Assembly: GCA_022829145.1 (NCBI GenBank)
Contig: CM040743.1
Location: forward strand, 5,977,646-6,041,645
From: Albula goreensis
Lineage: Eukaryota > Chordata > Actinopteri > Albuliformes > Albulidae
DNA length: 64,000 bases
Reading direction: 5' to 3'
Both the position numbers and the translations under genes were made by a program. Every line of letters starts with the position of its first letter. Positions within the stretch are counted from its first letter, which is position 1. Shown one piece after another: positions 30,191 through 42,774 of the stretch. The notes below the pieces were generated by a model. It ran no database searches and had not been told where the DNA came from. It was given only the letters and a program-made list of their open reading frames with translations.

Positions 30191-31766
30191 CTGTCTCAGC
30201 TTGTTTGAATTCGGCCCTGGCTTCGCCGCTGTTGGCCTCGTTTGCCCTAAATTTTGGCAACCCGTGAACTCTGCAGGCCTATTTTCAGCTCAGTGCACCA
30301 TCTCATAACGTCAGGCTGGATTACATTTTGTTGGTGGTGGAGGGGGGGGGAGGTTGCAGAAACAGAAAAATGGTATTTAGGCCTATTTCTTGATATTATC
30401 GTTCAAACCAGTTCATGGGAGGATATAACCAACGAGGAAAAATTTTATGAATTTCAAGTCAAAGCCAACAGACTTTTTTTGTTTTTGGACAGGATGTTTA
30501 TTTAAATTAATGTTCAAGGAGGTGGGCTTGGCACCATTTAAGAATTCACAAGAAAAGCAAGAAAAAACCAAAAAATCAGTTTTTTTTTTTTTTTTTGTTT
30601 GACCATATAACTCTTTCAAGGAAGAAGTATTATATTGAGGCCAACAAGACTCATGTATGTGGTTTGCTGCCATATGTGCTGCCATCACCCAGCCATACCA
30701 CCCAACAAGAGCTATTATTACATCACTGAGCTAAGGTCTGTGACACCACAGTCCGGCAGCCAATCACAGTCTTACTGAAGCGCCAGGGGGTGACATCATC
30801 TTCTGTAGCAGAAATGCATGTGTCACCCATGCTCCTGATAATCAGGTTTACAACAGCAAACCTACAATATTCTACAAACTGTTGTAGATTATATTTGTAA
30901 GAATATACTTGCAAATTATTGCAAAATCATTTATTCACTGCTGACAATCATTCATTTCTTGACTCCCTGTGCTGGATTCTGTTAGTACATAACTTTTATA
31001 AACTTTCACATTGTATTAATGTAAATGTTCTTTACTACCAAACACTTAATGATGGGTTAATGTTGGTGATTACCAAACTTACCAAAGGCAGTTTTTGCTA
31101 ATGAAAGCCACAAAATTTTCATTTAGTTTGCAAGTTTTAGGGACAAATTGTTTTTTTGAATTCAGGCCTACTTTGTCTTTTGCAGCAGGGGTGGAATGTT
31201 CCGGGAACGCTCTGTGTCACTGTTGTGCGGGGGATGACAAAAACAAACGGGAGAGATAAAAAGAGGAAAAGATGAAAGAGGAGCCGTCAATTAGCTCTAT
31301 GGCGACTGGGTATCCCTCCTGTGACCAGTTTTGGGGGTCTTGGCCTGCTTTTCTTCGTCTCCCACTGCCCACAGCGAGGGGTACAGGAGGGCTCCCAGTG
31401 AACGTGGCGCCCCGTGTGTGTTTTTAAAAACTCCGCAGTGATTACCCCTCAGGGTTTGTGATGGATGGCCTCAGCTTACAGTACAGCTACTCAAGAGCGA
31501 GTACGACTCCCACAGCAGGCTCTCAGTGTGCGGACGTGTAAATGGTTTGTCCCTCCCGCGGTGACACAGCGGGAACATAACCGTATGCACCCCATCGTCT
31601 AGCTCATCCAATAAAAATGCCGCACACAAAAGTCACCTGATTCAGGATTTTTCCCAGATCTCTGTGCTAGTGAATATTGTGCGGCGCTGCCATGTGGTAT
31701 CTGTGGCTCAGTCATTTGGACCAATGACTGTAGAGAGAATAAAAAACATTTGTTTCAATGAGTTGA

Positions 31767-31776
31767 TGATTGACAG
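31767..31776 (+). promoter_or_regulatory. PBX-MEIS composite site
   Basis: Exact TGATTGACAG, the composite PBX/MEIS(PREP) consensus, followed by CTG so that an E-box-like CAGCTG overlaps its end. One of three exact copies in the desert. Confidence 0.35.
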
Positions 31777-31787
31777 CTGAGTGAAGC

Positions 31788-31811
31788 CCCACCCCCCTGG
31801 GGGTGGGGGCC
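31788..31811. repeat. GC-rich 10-bp hairpin
   Basis: CCCCACCCCC, two bases (CT), GGGGGTGGGG: a perfect inverted repeat with a minimal loop. Confidence 0.7.
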
Positions 31812-32099
31812 TTGAAACATCACTGTACCATCAACAGTAAAGAAAGGCCTTCCTCTTCACAATAAAACACAATGATTGGCTAAAATCGGGGGATTACTGG
31901 CAGCAGGGGTAGCTCCACCCACTCTTTGGTGTCATGCTACCTTATTCTCCAGTCACTGATGATTATATTCAACTAACTCCAACCCATTTTAATTTCTTAT
32001 CTACCCCTATGTTACCTTAGGCCTGATACTGTATCTCTGATTGCTTTCAGTCTGCATAAATCTGCTTCCTGGCTATGACATTGATTCCCGACATCTCCT

Positions 32100-32900
32100 G
32101 GATCTCTGAGCGTCTGCTTTCATTCTGCAGCAGAATAATTAGCCTTTATTTTATCTAATTAGAAAATGACCAGCTAATTAATTTATCCACCAACAGCTTT
32201 TAGAGAGCTATCAAGAGAATATAAAAATCACGAGTCAATTTACTGCGGCCGGAGTAACAGCGCAATGTTTTGTGAGCATTGCTGGGTAATGAATGAGAGT
32301 ACAACACAAGTGTTTAATTGTTTAAGTACCTTAAACAAGGCTGCTTTCTCCTTATGCCTCTAATGTAAGACATCGTTTTCAATGCCCTCGCGCACGGCTC
32401 AGCCACTGCAATGATTTTATTATATTTTCTGATTTGCTCTTTGTCATGCCGAGTCATTATCCCAGGAATACGCTTCAAAGGAAGGAATGCGAGTTATCTT
32501 AAAATACACTTCAAAGGGAAATATGGAAAGCGTGTCACTTCATGAGTCATTAAAGTATCTTCCCTTTTTCATGTCAGGCCGAACAGACATCATAGACGGC
32601 CTGTTCCATTTGCATCTATCCTCATCTTTAACGTCTATTTATTTTCTAGAGAACACTTATTACATTAAATAAATGCACTCCGTTGCAAATTATGCCATTT
32701 CATGGGCTGATTTCTGGCTCAGATGTTTTAGATTTCCAGAATATGTTCATGTTGATATGATATTGCATACCAAATGTATCAAACAATTATGCTCTTTTAT
32801 CCCTTCCAATAGGATTATGGTGGTTTCTAATGCGAGAGCTGTTTGGCTCACATTGCAGATACAGTGATTTTAAAATATTGCATCGGAGCCTGATTTTTTT
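32100..32900. promoter_or_regulatory. best candidate conserved non-coding element / enhancer cluster
   Basis: Eight hundred bases of complex, repeat-free, AT-rich sequence with dense homeodomain cores (CTAATTAGA and GCTAATTAATTT near 32155-32185), an exact POU octamer ATTTGCAT at 32608-32615, and further TAAT/ATGCAAAT-like words to 32880. This is the composition of deeply conserved enhancers found in gene deserts beside developmental genes. No coding frame fits: open frames at 32487-32867 are short and AT-driven. Likely targets would be PARD3 or the neighbouring gene beyond the window (NRP1 in human). Inference only. Confidence 0.5.
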
Positions 32901-33260
32901 GTGCCAGATACAAGCTGTACCAAAGCCATGTGCTACAAACTGAATCCATCACTTTAACACCTCTGGCCAGGATTCTCTCATTATTTGTCTTTAACTTTGG
33001 CTCACAGTTGAATGACATAGACTGTGAAAAGTCAATGAATGTGTTTTAAACACTCAGCAACAAGCACACAAAGGCCAGGCAAGACATTGGTGCCACACAC
33101 TGGGACACAGACACTGTACTCATTGTGCTCCATGCTAACAGGCTAGCGATTTTAGCTAGCCTAAGACTTGAGTGTTGAAGTGGTGTTGAATTACCAGTGT
33201 GAGTGATAGTGCTTGTAGAACTGCAGTGACAGAGCCCTTGTTATGTTTATGTTATGTTAT

Positions 33261-33319
33261 CTACAGGAAAAGTTTGGCGAGTTAATTTTCATGATTGCTA
33301 AACTCGCCAAACTCTGTGG
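33261..33319 (+). repeat. perfect 13-bp inverted repeat (stem-loop)
   Basis: AGTTTGGCGAGTT (33271-33283) and its exact reverse complement AACTCGCCAAACT (33301-33313) enclose a 17-base loop. Outside, CTACAG (33261-33266) can pair with CTGTGG (33314-33319), allowing one G:T pair, across a four-base bulge. Shorter than a usual microRNA precursor. Confidence 0.7.
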
Positions 33320-35917
33320 GTGAACATAAAATCAAAACTTGCATTTAATTGCAAGTCAGTTGAGGACTGATCTCAACACATCTGCGCCATCAATACACTG
33401 CAGACTACCTTGTATAGAAGTAGAGATTTATGATTTATGGGGGTGAAACTTAGCCAGAAAGAAAATGTAGTCCATCATTTTACAATTCGCTTAAATGACT
33501 TATAGCTGGCTAAAGTGTGACCTGGCGAAAATAAGCACCGTAGGAGCCAGTCGATGGTTATCCCGTTATTGTTCATAAATCTGGCAGAAACCTGTGATCT
33601 GCCTGAGTTATAGGATAACTTGAAGACGCTGCTATTCACATTGGGTCATAGTGTATTTGATTTATTTATTTTCTATGCAACCTTACTCAACAAGTGAGTC
33701 AACATGGAGATTTAAAATTACTTTTGCAAGAGAAACAGGAGAGCAACTGAACTACTCATTAAAATGAAAAAATATACACAAAAAACAAACATAAACCATA
33801 TAAACAGAAGATATTATGAATTGAGAAGGTGAATACTGGAATGTCCCCTGACACATTGAGAACACAAATGGAGAAACCTGAGCAAAAAAACATGGGCTCA
33901 TGGGTTTGCATGGGCTCATTCCAAAGTCAGAGGAGGGACCGGTTGTTTCTTTTTTCTCTCTCTTTTACAAAATTTTGTCTCTGATTGAGCCATTGGAAAT
34001 TAATGGAGCTTGTCAGAACAGTGCAGTCCACAAAAGCCCAAAGGCATCCAAACAGGCTCCCCACCAAAATGGCTGGTGGAGAGCCTGCCTCAACGACCCC
34101 TGAACAAAACAACACAAGAACAATACCTCGACAAAGGTCCACCCCAAAAAAAAAAAAAAAAAAAAGAAATAGGGATCTGTTCATGTGTGCTCAATATCTT
34201 ACGGGTAACTGCTTGAAAACACAAGATCTGGCTCAAGAGGAAGCGCATTCACAGTACAGGAAGCTTACACTGGAGATTAATAGCAGCTATTAATTTCAAT
34301 TCATTGACCGTCTATTTGACAGAACCCTTCTGTACGTCATGATAATCTTTCCCACAGTTTTCTCCCCCCTTCTTCTTTCTGCATAGCTTATAATGGGCAG
34401 CGGTAAGGTAATTTATATGTAAGCAAGTTCAGAGCCAGGTGGCTAAGAATTCATTGCTGAGCAAAACGGTGCTGATACCCCAGGATGCCTCGGAGAAAAC
34501 ACAGATGTTTCATGAGATTTTGCTGTATTTCTGGCCTGTGGCTGAAATGGAAAGCTAAATGATGTGTAACCAGAAAGTCAGCAATAGCGTACTGGCACAT
34601 AGTGAACTTAGAAAATAGAAAATGCTTTCATTTTTAAACTTTACTAAGCAACCTAAATATTTCGATCATTTTGATTTTGCTGTCTTTACATTTTGATGTG
34701 GATTTAAATAAAGAACAAAATTAACAAGTTAAGAAGGATGAACTATTTTCCATTCTGTGGGATATTTAAGACACTTATTAGCGGTTAGCTGGACAACCAT
34801 TGTATTGTTAGCGCTGTTAGCATGTGGTGGGCGTAGCATAGAAAAATCAGCTTCATCTCCAGCATTTGATGGTCCATACATCAAATTCAAGATATGTGCT
34901 ATGCTACACAACTGTGTAATTTGAGAGATTGTCCCTTTAGTTTAGTTTTTACCTTGTGCCATCCACACTAAAATCACAGTAAAATAGTTAAATCAACTCC
35001 GACAGAGTGTACTTGATCCACGCGGGACTCATGTAAACACTGATAAAGTTTAGTTAACACTGATTATTATGCCATGTTATGATTTGTGATCCGGACTGCG
35101 GCAGACCCGCTGCCTGCACCATTTGGACGACCTCCTCCTTGTCAGGTCACTGTAGGAGTGATTGATAGTCCTCCACAGCAGCCTGCCGCAGCTGAAAACC
35201 CCCACCAATCCGCCCTCCCACTCCCCCCCCCAGTCCACTCTGTCCGTAATAGGTAAAGGTGGCGTGACCTTTCTGAATGTAATGCATCCCAAATGCAATC
35301 GCTATGGAAGAGCCTGATATCTGCTCATTGCCCTGAGAATGGCTTTGGGGGTGGGGGGTGGGAAGGCTAAGCATATGAAGAAAAATGCTCTCCTTATTGT
35401 CTCAACATCAGTGTTCCTATGAAGTATTATTTTCTCATCACAAGCGCTCCAAATGAAAACGATTCTCTTCTCAGTTGTGTGAGTGAAATGTTCTGTTGTC
35501 TTGGAACATGTTCCTGTGGAATCTATTCTCATGATGGGTGTTCTAATGGAACACAAATGTTCCGGTGAAGTCTTCTATTGTCTCCACTAGTGATCCAGAA
35601 TAGTGTACTGTTATACTATTATATCTATGAGCTTTTTCCTACAAATCTTATTTGCTTCAATTTGCTGCCCAACCTCCCTCAGCTGGTCTTCTGACTTAGG
35701 TACTTTGGACTTTCTCCAGAAGAAACACTTCCAGAAGGCGACCGGCAGACATCATTCAGAGATTTCCCTTCTCTCAGCATTTGAGGAGTGGTTTAAGGTT
35801 TTTTTTTTTTTTAGGAGGGGAAGGGGGGAGGGCCCTGAGGTCAAACCCCGCTCCACAGACGGAAGGAGCACCCATCCGAAACCATATGATCCGCTGTCCG
35901 AGAGATAACTTTGATCA

Positions 35918-36029
35918 CGACCTTTGACCTGTCCCTGTGGTCGGATATGAAAGTCGGCCATAACTCCTCACAGATAAAGGGGGCGATGGGCTCTTTGAAA
36001 GCAGAAAGCAACGCTGTGACCTCTGACCT
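35918..36029 (-). promoter_or_regulatory. pair of DR1 nuclear-receptor motifs
   Basis: CGACCT-T-TGACCT at 35918-35930 (one mismatch) and perfect TGACCT-C-TGACCT at 36017-36029, about 90 bases apart. Both are DR1 elements on the minus strand. The sequence between is complex and GC-balanced. Confidence 0.4.
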
Positions 36030-36644
36030 CTCTCCATCTCCTGTAAGTGTAAAACCGCTTTAGTAAAACCTTTGAAAAGGCTGTGGGTGTATTAATCTGT
36101 TCAGGGACGAAGTGGGGTCTTCAGACATGAAAGGCTATACTGCTGCCATAGGGAAAATGTGTCCGGACATCATATTCTACACTGCAGTGTTATTTCACTT
36201 TTCATCTTTATTTTGATCCAGATACACACCCTTGCATTTTGCATGTGTGTGTGTGTGTGTGTGTGTATGTGTGTGTGTGCGTAAGTGTGTCAAATTTTTC
36301 ATTCCATTTTTGAGTTTGGTATGGTCAACGTTTCCTCATGCAGTGACTGAGTAATGTTTTTTCAAAAGTCTTGTCCTAATCTCATTTAATGTAATGTAAT
36401 ACAGTAATGAAACAAAACAGCTGAACATGAAGTCTTCCTCTTTTCCTTTTGGAAAGACAAGGGTTTTCCTTTTCTTTCTTCTTCTTTTTTTCTTTTGCAA
36501 TGTAGACAATATATGACACCGAAAGGGCAAGGAAAGAGCCATGCCGGTCAGGATCCAGTGGAGTGTGTCTGCTGTCCTGGCAACAGCAGCACCGTGGAAA
36601 CACTGCACCTGAACCTCAGAAATGCTGCCCCCTCACCCCCCCCC

Positions 36645-36675
<31 letters not shown>
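36645..36675. repeat. (CA)n microsatellite
   Basis: About 15 CA units after a C run. Confidence 0.9.
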
Positions 36676-36678
<3 letters not shown>

Positions 36679-36810
36679 CTCAGGAACCTGCTGGCTTAAT
36701 CCCCTCTTTCCAGACAGCAGCTCTTCCCCAGTGACCCAGCCCTTGGGGGAATGGAATGGTCTTCAGCTGTCTGTTTCTCCTTTTTTCCCCTTTCTTCCCT
36801 TCTTCTCTTT

Positions 36811-36813
<3 letters not shown>

Positions 36814-36847
<34 letters not shown>
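36814..36847. repeat. (CT)n microsatellite
   Basis: About 17 CT/TC units within a longer pyrimidine-rich stretch that begins near 36775. Confidence 0.9.
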
Positions 36848-36849
<2 letters not shown>

Positions 36850-37957
36850 TTTTTAACGCAGAACCAGCTGCCGTCTGCGATAAGGCCGAAGACAGGCTCC
36901 TGTTTGGTCGACGGTACTCTCAGACCGTTTTCTCGGGGCCTTTGTGAAATAATTATCGCCCTTGCCAGAGTTCCCCTGGTCTCGGGCTGGGCAGGTAACT
37001 CATCTCTGATTGGCTGTTCCTCTCAGGTCTTCAGAGGTAATGGGGGGGGGTGGGTTTGGAGAAATGGGCTGGGCCATTCTGATGCAAATGCCTGCACGAT
37101 TTTTGGATGACCTCCTTTTTCATTTCTCATAAATAGCTCAATCAGAGATTACATACGTGCTTTGGGTAATCACATTCTTTTCTTTTTTTTAAATATCCTT
37201 TATTTATCCAGTTTCAATCCAACTTAGAATTCAGGTCTCCTTTGTTGTGACGACCTGGGGAGCCAACTTGGGCAGGGATTATTTAGCCATTCAGACGTAG
37301 GGGTTATTTAGGTGTTCGGATGTAGGCAGCCAATTATTTGGGAATTTGACCAGGACATTTTTGACATGATAAAGTGCAGAGGCTGTCATTATATCCAAAG
37401 AAGGATCAGACTGTCCTTGCACCCTTGCCCCACCCCTGCTCTGAGGTCTTTATGGCAATCTTTGACTTTGCCATATTAAAAATGTCAAAAAAAACTACCA
37501 GGAATATGGATCACAGAAAAGAAATTGATAGAGACACAAAAACCGCCATAAGTTTTCATCAGCTTGTCAAGGAAATGTAGCTGAAGATGTGAGATGGGAT
37601 AAATAATTGGTCTGACTGAATAATCAAGAGCAGAGGTGGGAATGAAATCCAGAAGAGAAATGATCTCGGGTCTAGACTTTGGGAGGTGTTGAGGCACACT
37701 TCATAGCTGTTATTAAATCTATTGGCTGAGCCAAGAGCTGCACTGAGCTCCTTAGACAATGTCACCACTTTGACTAAAATGCTTTAAAATGATGTCTTTT
37801 TTTTTTTAATCATTTGAATATTAAAACAGGCACTGGTTTCAGGTTAGCCTAAGAACATGATGATTCATGAGCTCAAAAATGTGTAGAGCTGCAATGGGTT
37901 GCTCAATAAAATGTTGAAAGGGTGCATTTTGGGGTTTGTAGTCTTAAAGAACAGAAT

Positions 37958-38708
37958 GATCACCAGTTATGATTCAAACTGGATAATACTCATCTGTAAT
38001 GATTCAAACTGGAGAATGCAGACCTGACAGATTCAAATAGAATACTCATCTGTAATGATTCAAACTGGAGAATGCAGACCAGTTATGATTCAAACTGGAT
38101 AATACTCATCTGTAATGATTCAAAATGCAGAATGCAGACCAGTTATGATTCAAACTGGAGAATACTCATCTGTAATGATTCAAACTGGAGAATGCAGACC
38201 AGTTATGATTCAAACTGGAGAATACTCATCTGTAATGATTCAAACTGGAGAATGCAGACCAGTTATGATTCAAACTGGAGAATACTCATCTGTAATGATT
38301 CAAACTGGTGAATACTCATCTGTAATGATTCAAACTGGAGAATGCAGACCTGTTATGATTCAAACTGGATAATACTCATCTGTAATGATAAAAACTGGAG
38401 AATGCAGACCTGTAATGATTCAAACTGGAGAATACTCATCTGTAATGATTCAAACTGGAGAATACTCATCTGTAATGATTCAAACTGGAGAATGCAGACC
38501 AGTTATGATTCAAACTGGAGAATACTCATCTGTAATGATTCAAACTGGAGAATACTCACCTGTAATGATTCAAACTGGAGAATACTCATCTGTAATGATT
38601 CAAACTGGAGAATACTCATCTGTAATGATTCAAACTGGAGAATGCAGGCCTGTTGTGATTCAAACTGGAGAATACTCATCTGTAATGATTCAAAATGCAG
38701 AATGCAGT
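37958..38708 (+). repeat. 30-bp minisatellite, about 25 units, two unit types
   Basis: Two related 30-base units share TATGATTCAAACTGGAG or TAATGATTCAAACTGGAG. Type A begins AATACTCATC and type B begins AATGCAGACC. From 38041 to 38700 there are 22 units in perfect 30-base register, mostly alternating A-B in the first part (a 60-base higher-order unit) and A-rich later. Three more irregular units lie before 38041, one with a 4-base deletion. Because 30 is a multiple of three, several frames stay open throughout (such as 38072-38311 and 38342-38734). These are consequences of the repeat, not genes. Confidence 0.97.
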
Positions 38709-39089
38709 TTTTGAACTTCTGCTACTTGGAATAAATTATGGAACTCTTAACATTTAAAACTCTCTGTGTCAATCAAAACATGTCATCAGAAGCATGAACC
38801 ACCTAAATATATGTGTTTCCCTGAACAGAAGTCTTTCACTATTAGTTAATTATGTACTATTGTCTATGTACTACTATCAATAAAGTTCTAATAAACTTCT
38901 TTAGTAAACTAATTGTGTTTATTCAAAACAGTAATGTAATGAAGATTATCAAAGGAAAATAGTGAAATTAAATAATAAAAGTTCTTCTAATTTCCAGAAA
39001 ATGTGTCAAATAAAAAAGGTTTAGGTATTTTTTTTTTTTGACATATCCCAGGTGTTTCTCAGGTGCCTGGCCTCCCCATTGTGAAGCGA

Positions 39090-39345
39090 CACTGGGGTGC
39101 ACGGGACGGCCGTGTGGGGCGCAGAACTAATTTCACGGCCCTCAGCATTCTGCGTCTCTCGTAAGAGCGCTGCGTCGGAGAGAACAGCCCCTGGCGTCCT
39201 ATCCATCACTGTCGATGGCGAAGGCGCTCATTTCCTGTTCAGTCTTCTCCTTTCGTCTCCATAAACTGAGGCGCAGGGAACAGCCAAACGCCCTCAAACT
39301 GCTGCAGCGGTGGGCCGCGCTTACCCTATTAAAATAACGGCCTGG
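39090..39345. promoter_or_regulatory. CpG-rich patch
   Basis: Many CpG (GACGGCCG, GGGGCGC, GAGCGCTGCGTCGG, TCGATGGCGAAGGCGC, GGGCCGCGC) over 250 bases of otherwise CpG-poor DNA. Possible regulatory element or promoter of a non-coding RNA. No reading frame is supported. Confidence 0.3.
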
Positions 39346-40999
39346 AAGAGGCCCTACAGCTGGTCTGCACCCAAGTCATTAGTTTCAATTTGTGGTCTCC
39401 TCATAACAGCCCTAGTTGTATAAATAACAGTGTCATTATATTTCTCAACGATACCCTTCTCTGATGAAGGCCCAATGCTGTAAACTGTTAAAATGGTTTT
39501 TCTGTTTATCATAAAAATGGAAAACAAGGGAAATGTTGTCAGAGAGAAGGTATCTATAGTGATTTCTAAACAGTTTTTTTTTTTTTTTTTTGCTTTTACA
39601 AGTCAGTTTTATAGTGTATCGCTCCTCAGACCTGGAACTGGTGAGCCACAGGGTGTGCTGGTTTTTGTTTTCAGCTTAAATTCCATGACTTTACAGATCC
39701 CAAAAACCAGGTGAATTGACTTAACAGCATAATAAGTTGCTATAATAGATGAACTGCAGCAAAAACCACCACATCCTGCATCTCTCAGGTACCAGATTTT
39801 AAGTCCACTGATCCAGTCTCCATTGGCTTCCATTACAAAACTAATGAGTTGCTAGCCTTTCCTTAGCCACTCAAATCCATCACTGTCTGAGGTTAGTTAA
39901 ATCATAACATGATCAACGAATGAGGCAGGTGACTGAATCTCAGCTCATGATAGATTAATGGCCAATTACAGACAACCCAAATTCCAGTTTTTACAGAGTA
40001 TTCCCAGTGAATTAATTAGTCACCAAAGGGGGAGGTCTGCAGAGAAGGATATTGTGCCCCACAGGGTTGTGGAAAGGTTAAAATAATGAAACATGCATGT
40101 TTCTCCCCCCGTGTGATGCCCACACAGCTGTGACATTTTCACTCCATCTCCCGTTGAATTGTCTAAATTGGAATTTGGAATTTTGCGCATCGTGTTCTAA
40201 TTAAATGTCCATTTTGTGCAACTGGGGTTTATTTGAAATGAATGTTTATCTATACAAATCATTCAGCTGTTTTGCAATTGTAATGGTAGTTTGATATATT
40301 AATTGATATAAGGTTTCCAAGAGCAGGATATATATATATTTTCAACACTTCACAATGTATGGACCCACAAATAGCAATCATTTTTATATATTGCAGTATA
40401 TTTAAACAATTGACTTCATGATGATTTTTTTGTTAATGTATATATTCATTAATTTTCCAAAAGGTCCATAGATTTATGGACTACTATCCTTAGACTTGAG
40501 GACCACATATACAGTTATAGGAAAATTGTTTTCAATTTCGTTCCATTTTCAGATTTTAATGCATTTTCTCTCCCATTGAATGAAAGCACAAATGTCTTGG
40601 CATTGACTCTGTACCTTCAACCATTATGCTGAATACCAGCTTTTATGACACAAAAGGACAGATTTATTCCATTGTGTGTGAGCTTGGAGGAAAAAATAAC
40701 CTGGCACTCCAGGCTTGAAAAAAGGAACATGGAATTCAGTACCCAGACATAATTAAATACTGCTTTTAGTGGAGATATGTCTATGCACTTCACTGCATGT
40801 AGTTAGTATCACGGAACTGGAAAAAAAAATCTATTTACCAACACAGAATTATTCTTAAGCCACTTGGGGACTTGAGATGAATTCATCAGTGGTTGTTGGG
40901 AGTATTGAGTGCTGAATAACAACTTCCATCTATACAAAAAATTGATGTAAAAACATTGACATACATACAATTTTTATGAAAATGGTATTCAATGTAATG

Positions 41000-41330
41000 C
41001 CTCCCAGCTACGTCTCCACAGTCATACCATAGCCCCCGCTAACCGCTTAATCTCCTCCGATAGCATTGTGTATCGCTTTTAGCGTACCATACTCATTCCG
41101 CCATATTTCTGCCTTCGCTGCTGTAAAGGGAGAACACTGCCTTTCACAATCCATCTCAATGTCTGAGATGAGGACAACAAGAGTCAAGGCTTTATTTACA
41201 ACGAGGGCCATTAAGCAGAGTCATTTCATTGAATTTTCTGAGATTAATGACAGCTATGTTAAGGACCAGCCTAATGTTTGCTTGGACACAACATTTGTTT
41301 ACTTTGAACAACGAGAATTTTCTGAAAAGC
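41000..41330. promoter_or_regulatory. candidate conserved non-coding element
   Basis: Repeat-free complex sequence with many high-information words (CGCTAACCGCTTAATC, TTATTTACAACG, GAGATTAATGACAGC, TTGTTTACTTTG). The last is forkhead-like and the TTAATGACAG word is MEIS-like. A 90-codon + frame spans it (41066-41338) but matches no family I know. Inference only. Confidence 0.35.
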
Positions 41331-41877
41331 TGTTGTAATTACTTTATATACTTTATATACTTACAATTATATACAAAATATACTGTTGTACTTAACTTGT
41401 TGCATCTGCAGTAACTTCTCCCAAAGCACTGCATGCCATAAGTGATCACCTGTCTTCACTCCTTTTCACTCTGCGGATAGGCACCTATCACATATAGGAG
41501 CAGGAGGGTATGGTCAGTTCACAGCTCTTTTCTCTGGCTACTGGCCGACCAGGAGGGGCAGTGACCACATTCTGCCAGTTTCAAGAGGAGAGTCATAGTC
41601 ATGTGACTAATCTTCTTTACCAGAGGAAAGTCTTGCTTCCTTTTCACACTGCACACGATCTACATCACTGGAGGATGACAAAGTCAGCATGCGCTCACTT
41701 CTAAGAGCTGCATTCATCCGGCCTGACCAGTAGTGGCCGCTAGAGAGTCACGAGACCAAATTAATCAGTTTAGCCATCTATCATCCCCAGCAAGGCTGGA
41801 CCAATTGTTACCTTGCTGATTCAGCCCTTCAGCTATATGTGGTCGCAGTGATCAAATTAGACGGTGCCTCAAATCAG

Positions 41878-42160
41878 ACGGCCCCCAACTTACGATGGGG
41901 TTATGTTCCGATAAACCCATTGTAAGTGGAAAATATCAACAATGCATGTAATATACCTAATACACCTAACCTCCTGAATATCATAGCCTCACCTAGTCTC
42001 CTTTAAACGTGTTTAGAACACTTACATTAGCCTACAGTTGGGCAAAATCATTAACACAAAGCCTAGTGTATAAAAAAAGATTTGAATATCTCTTGTAATT
42101 TATTGAAAACTGTACCGAACTGTACTGACATAAAGTCGAAAAACCATCCGTGCAGTGAAG
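41878..42160 (+). mobile_element. Tigger-like (Tc1-mariner/pogo) non-autonomous transposon remnant
   Basis: Begins CCCCCAACTTACGATGGGGT and TATGTTCCGATAAACCCATT, then runs through AATACACCTAACCT, GAACACTTACATTAGCCTAC and AGTTGGGCAAAATC to AAAGTCGAAAAACC. These phrases follow, in the same order, a Tigger-type repeat familiar from mammalian genomes. There is no transposase frame; the 3' terminal repeat is truncated or decayed. Confidence 0.55.
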
Positions 42161-42774
42161 GGGCTCAGGCAGGGGAATGGTTTCAGGTAAAACAGTTTCA
42201 TCAGTAAGAGAAGGTCACTCTTGTAAAGCGCAGAGCTCTTCATGCTGCAGAGTCAATCCCTTGCGCTGTTATCATTTTTCATGTCTCCCCTCTCCTCCAT
42301 ATCGAATCTCAGTCAGTGGCCTGTGTTAAATCAGCCGTTTGTCCTTAACATGTCCTTAAAAGTGACTTTAGTTTTGGTGCTAGGCTTTTTTTTTTACTCT
42401 CACAAGCTGAGTTTGGTGAGTTCAGTATCAAAGTATTCATCAAAACTTAACTCACCAGAGATGAGTCGAGTTGGCTGTTGACATCAAATATTGATTGGAT
42501 CAGGGTTGGAATATTGTATTTAATCACCAGTTGCAGTGGTGTGACCCAAATTTTTTTTTGTTTTAATGTCCAGTAATCCCCCTGCCCCCATCACCACCAC
42601 AAAGATGGACAACTCTGACCTCAGAAAGAAAAAGTCCCACCACACATTCTACCCATTCACTTAAACCAGGTGAGTTCACTAATTAGCTCATCTACCTGGC
42701 TGAAGAGCTGTGCTGATTAGCTGTTAAGTATGTAAGTAAGCATGGACTTACTGACCATGCTGGTCATCATAAAC

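Larger units (their letters stand above)
24673..32099. other. intergenic region, second part
   Basis: No gene recognised. It holds CA repeats at 25641-25689 and 27919-27955, an enhancer-like block at 26440-26760, a 28-base poly-C run at 28944-28971, an irregular CA-rich stretch at about 29050-29460, a GA-rich purine tract at 30114-30190, and small CpG-dense patches at 28395-28530 and about 29985-30110. At 27790-27880 a stretch with GCAAGCTTTTGTTCTAGCCC resembles a common fish interspersed repeat. Open frames here are short, and none resembles a known family. Confidence 0.6.
32901..37960. other. intergenic region, third part
   Basis: No gene recognised. It contains a 13-bp perfect hairpin (33261-33319), an A run of about 20 at 34146-34166, two DR1 motifs (35918-35930 and 36017-36029), TG repeats at about 36241-36284, a CA repeat at 36645-36675 and a CT repeat at 36814-36847. 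The 102-codon frame ending at 34293 crosses the A run and looks random. Confidence 0.6.

Noticed and set aside
34146-34166. Poly-A tail of a processed pseudogene after ATGGCTGGTGGAGAGCCTGC
   Set aside because: The upstream frame matches no known protein and no target-site duplication is evident.
38041-38700. Could the regular 30-base repeats be a CRISPR array?
   Set aside because: Units are head to tail without unique spacers, in vertebrate DNA. It is a minisatellite.
38072-38734. Long frames encoding repeated YDSNWRILIC-type units
   Set aside because: They are the unavoidable result of a 30-base minisatellite, with a second frame open too.
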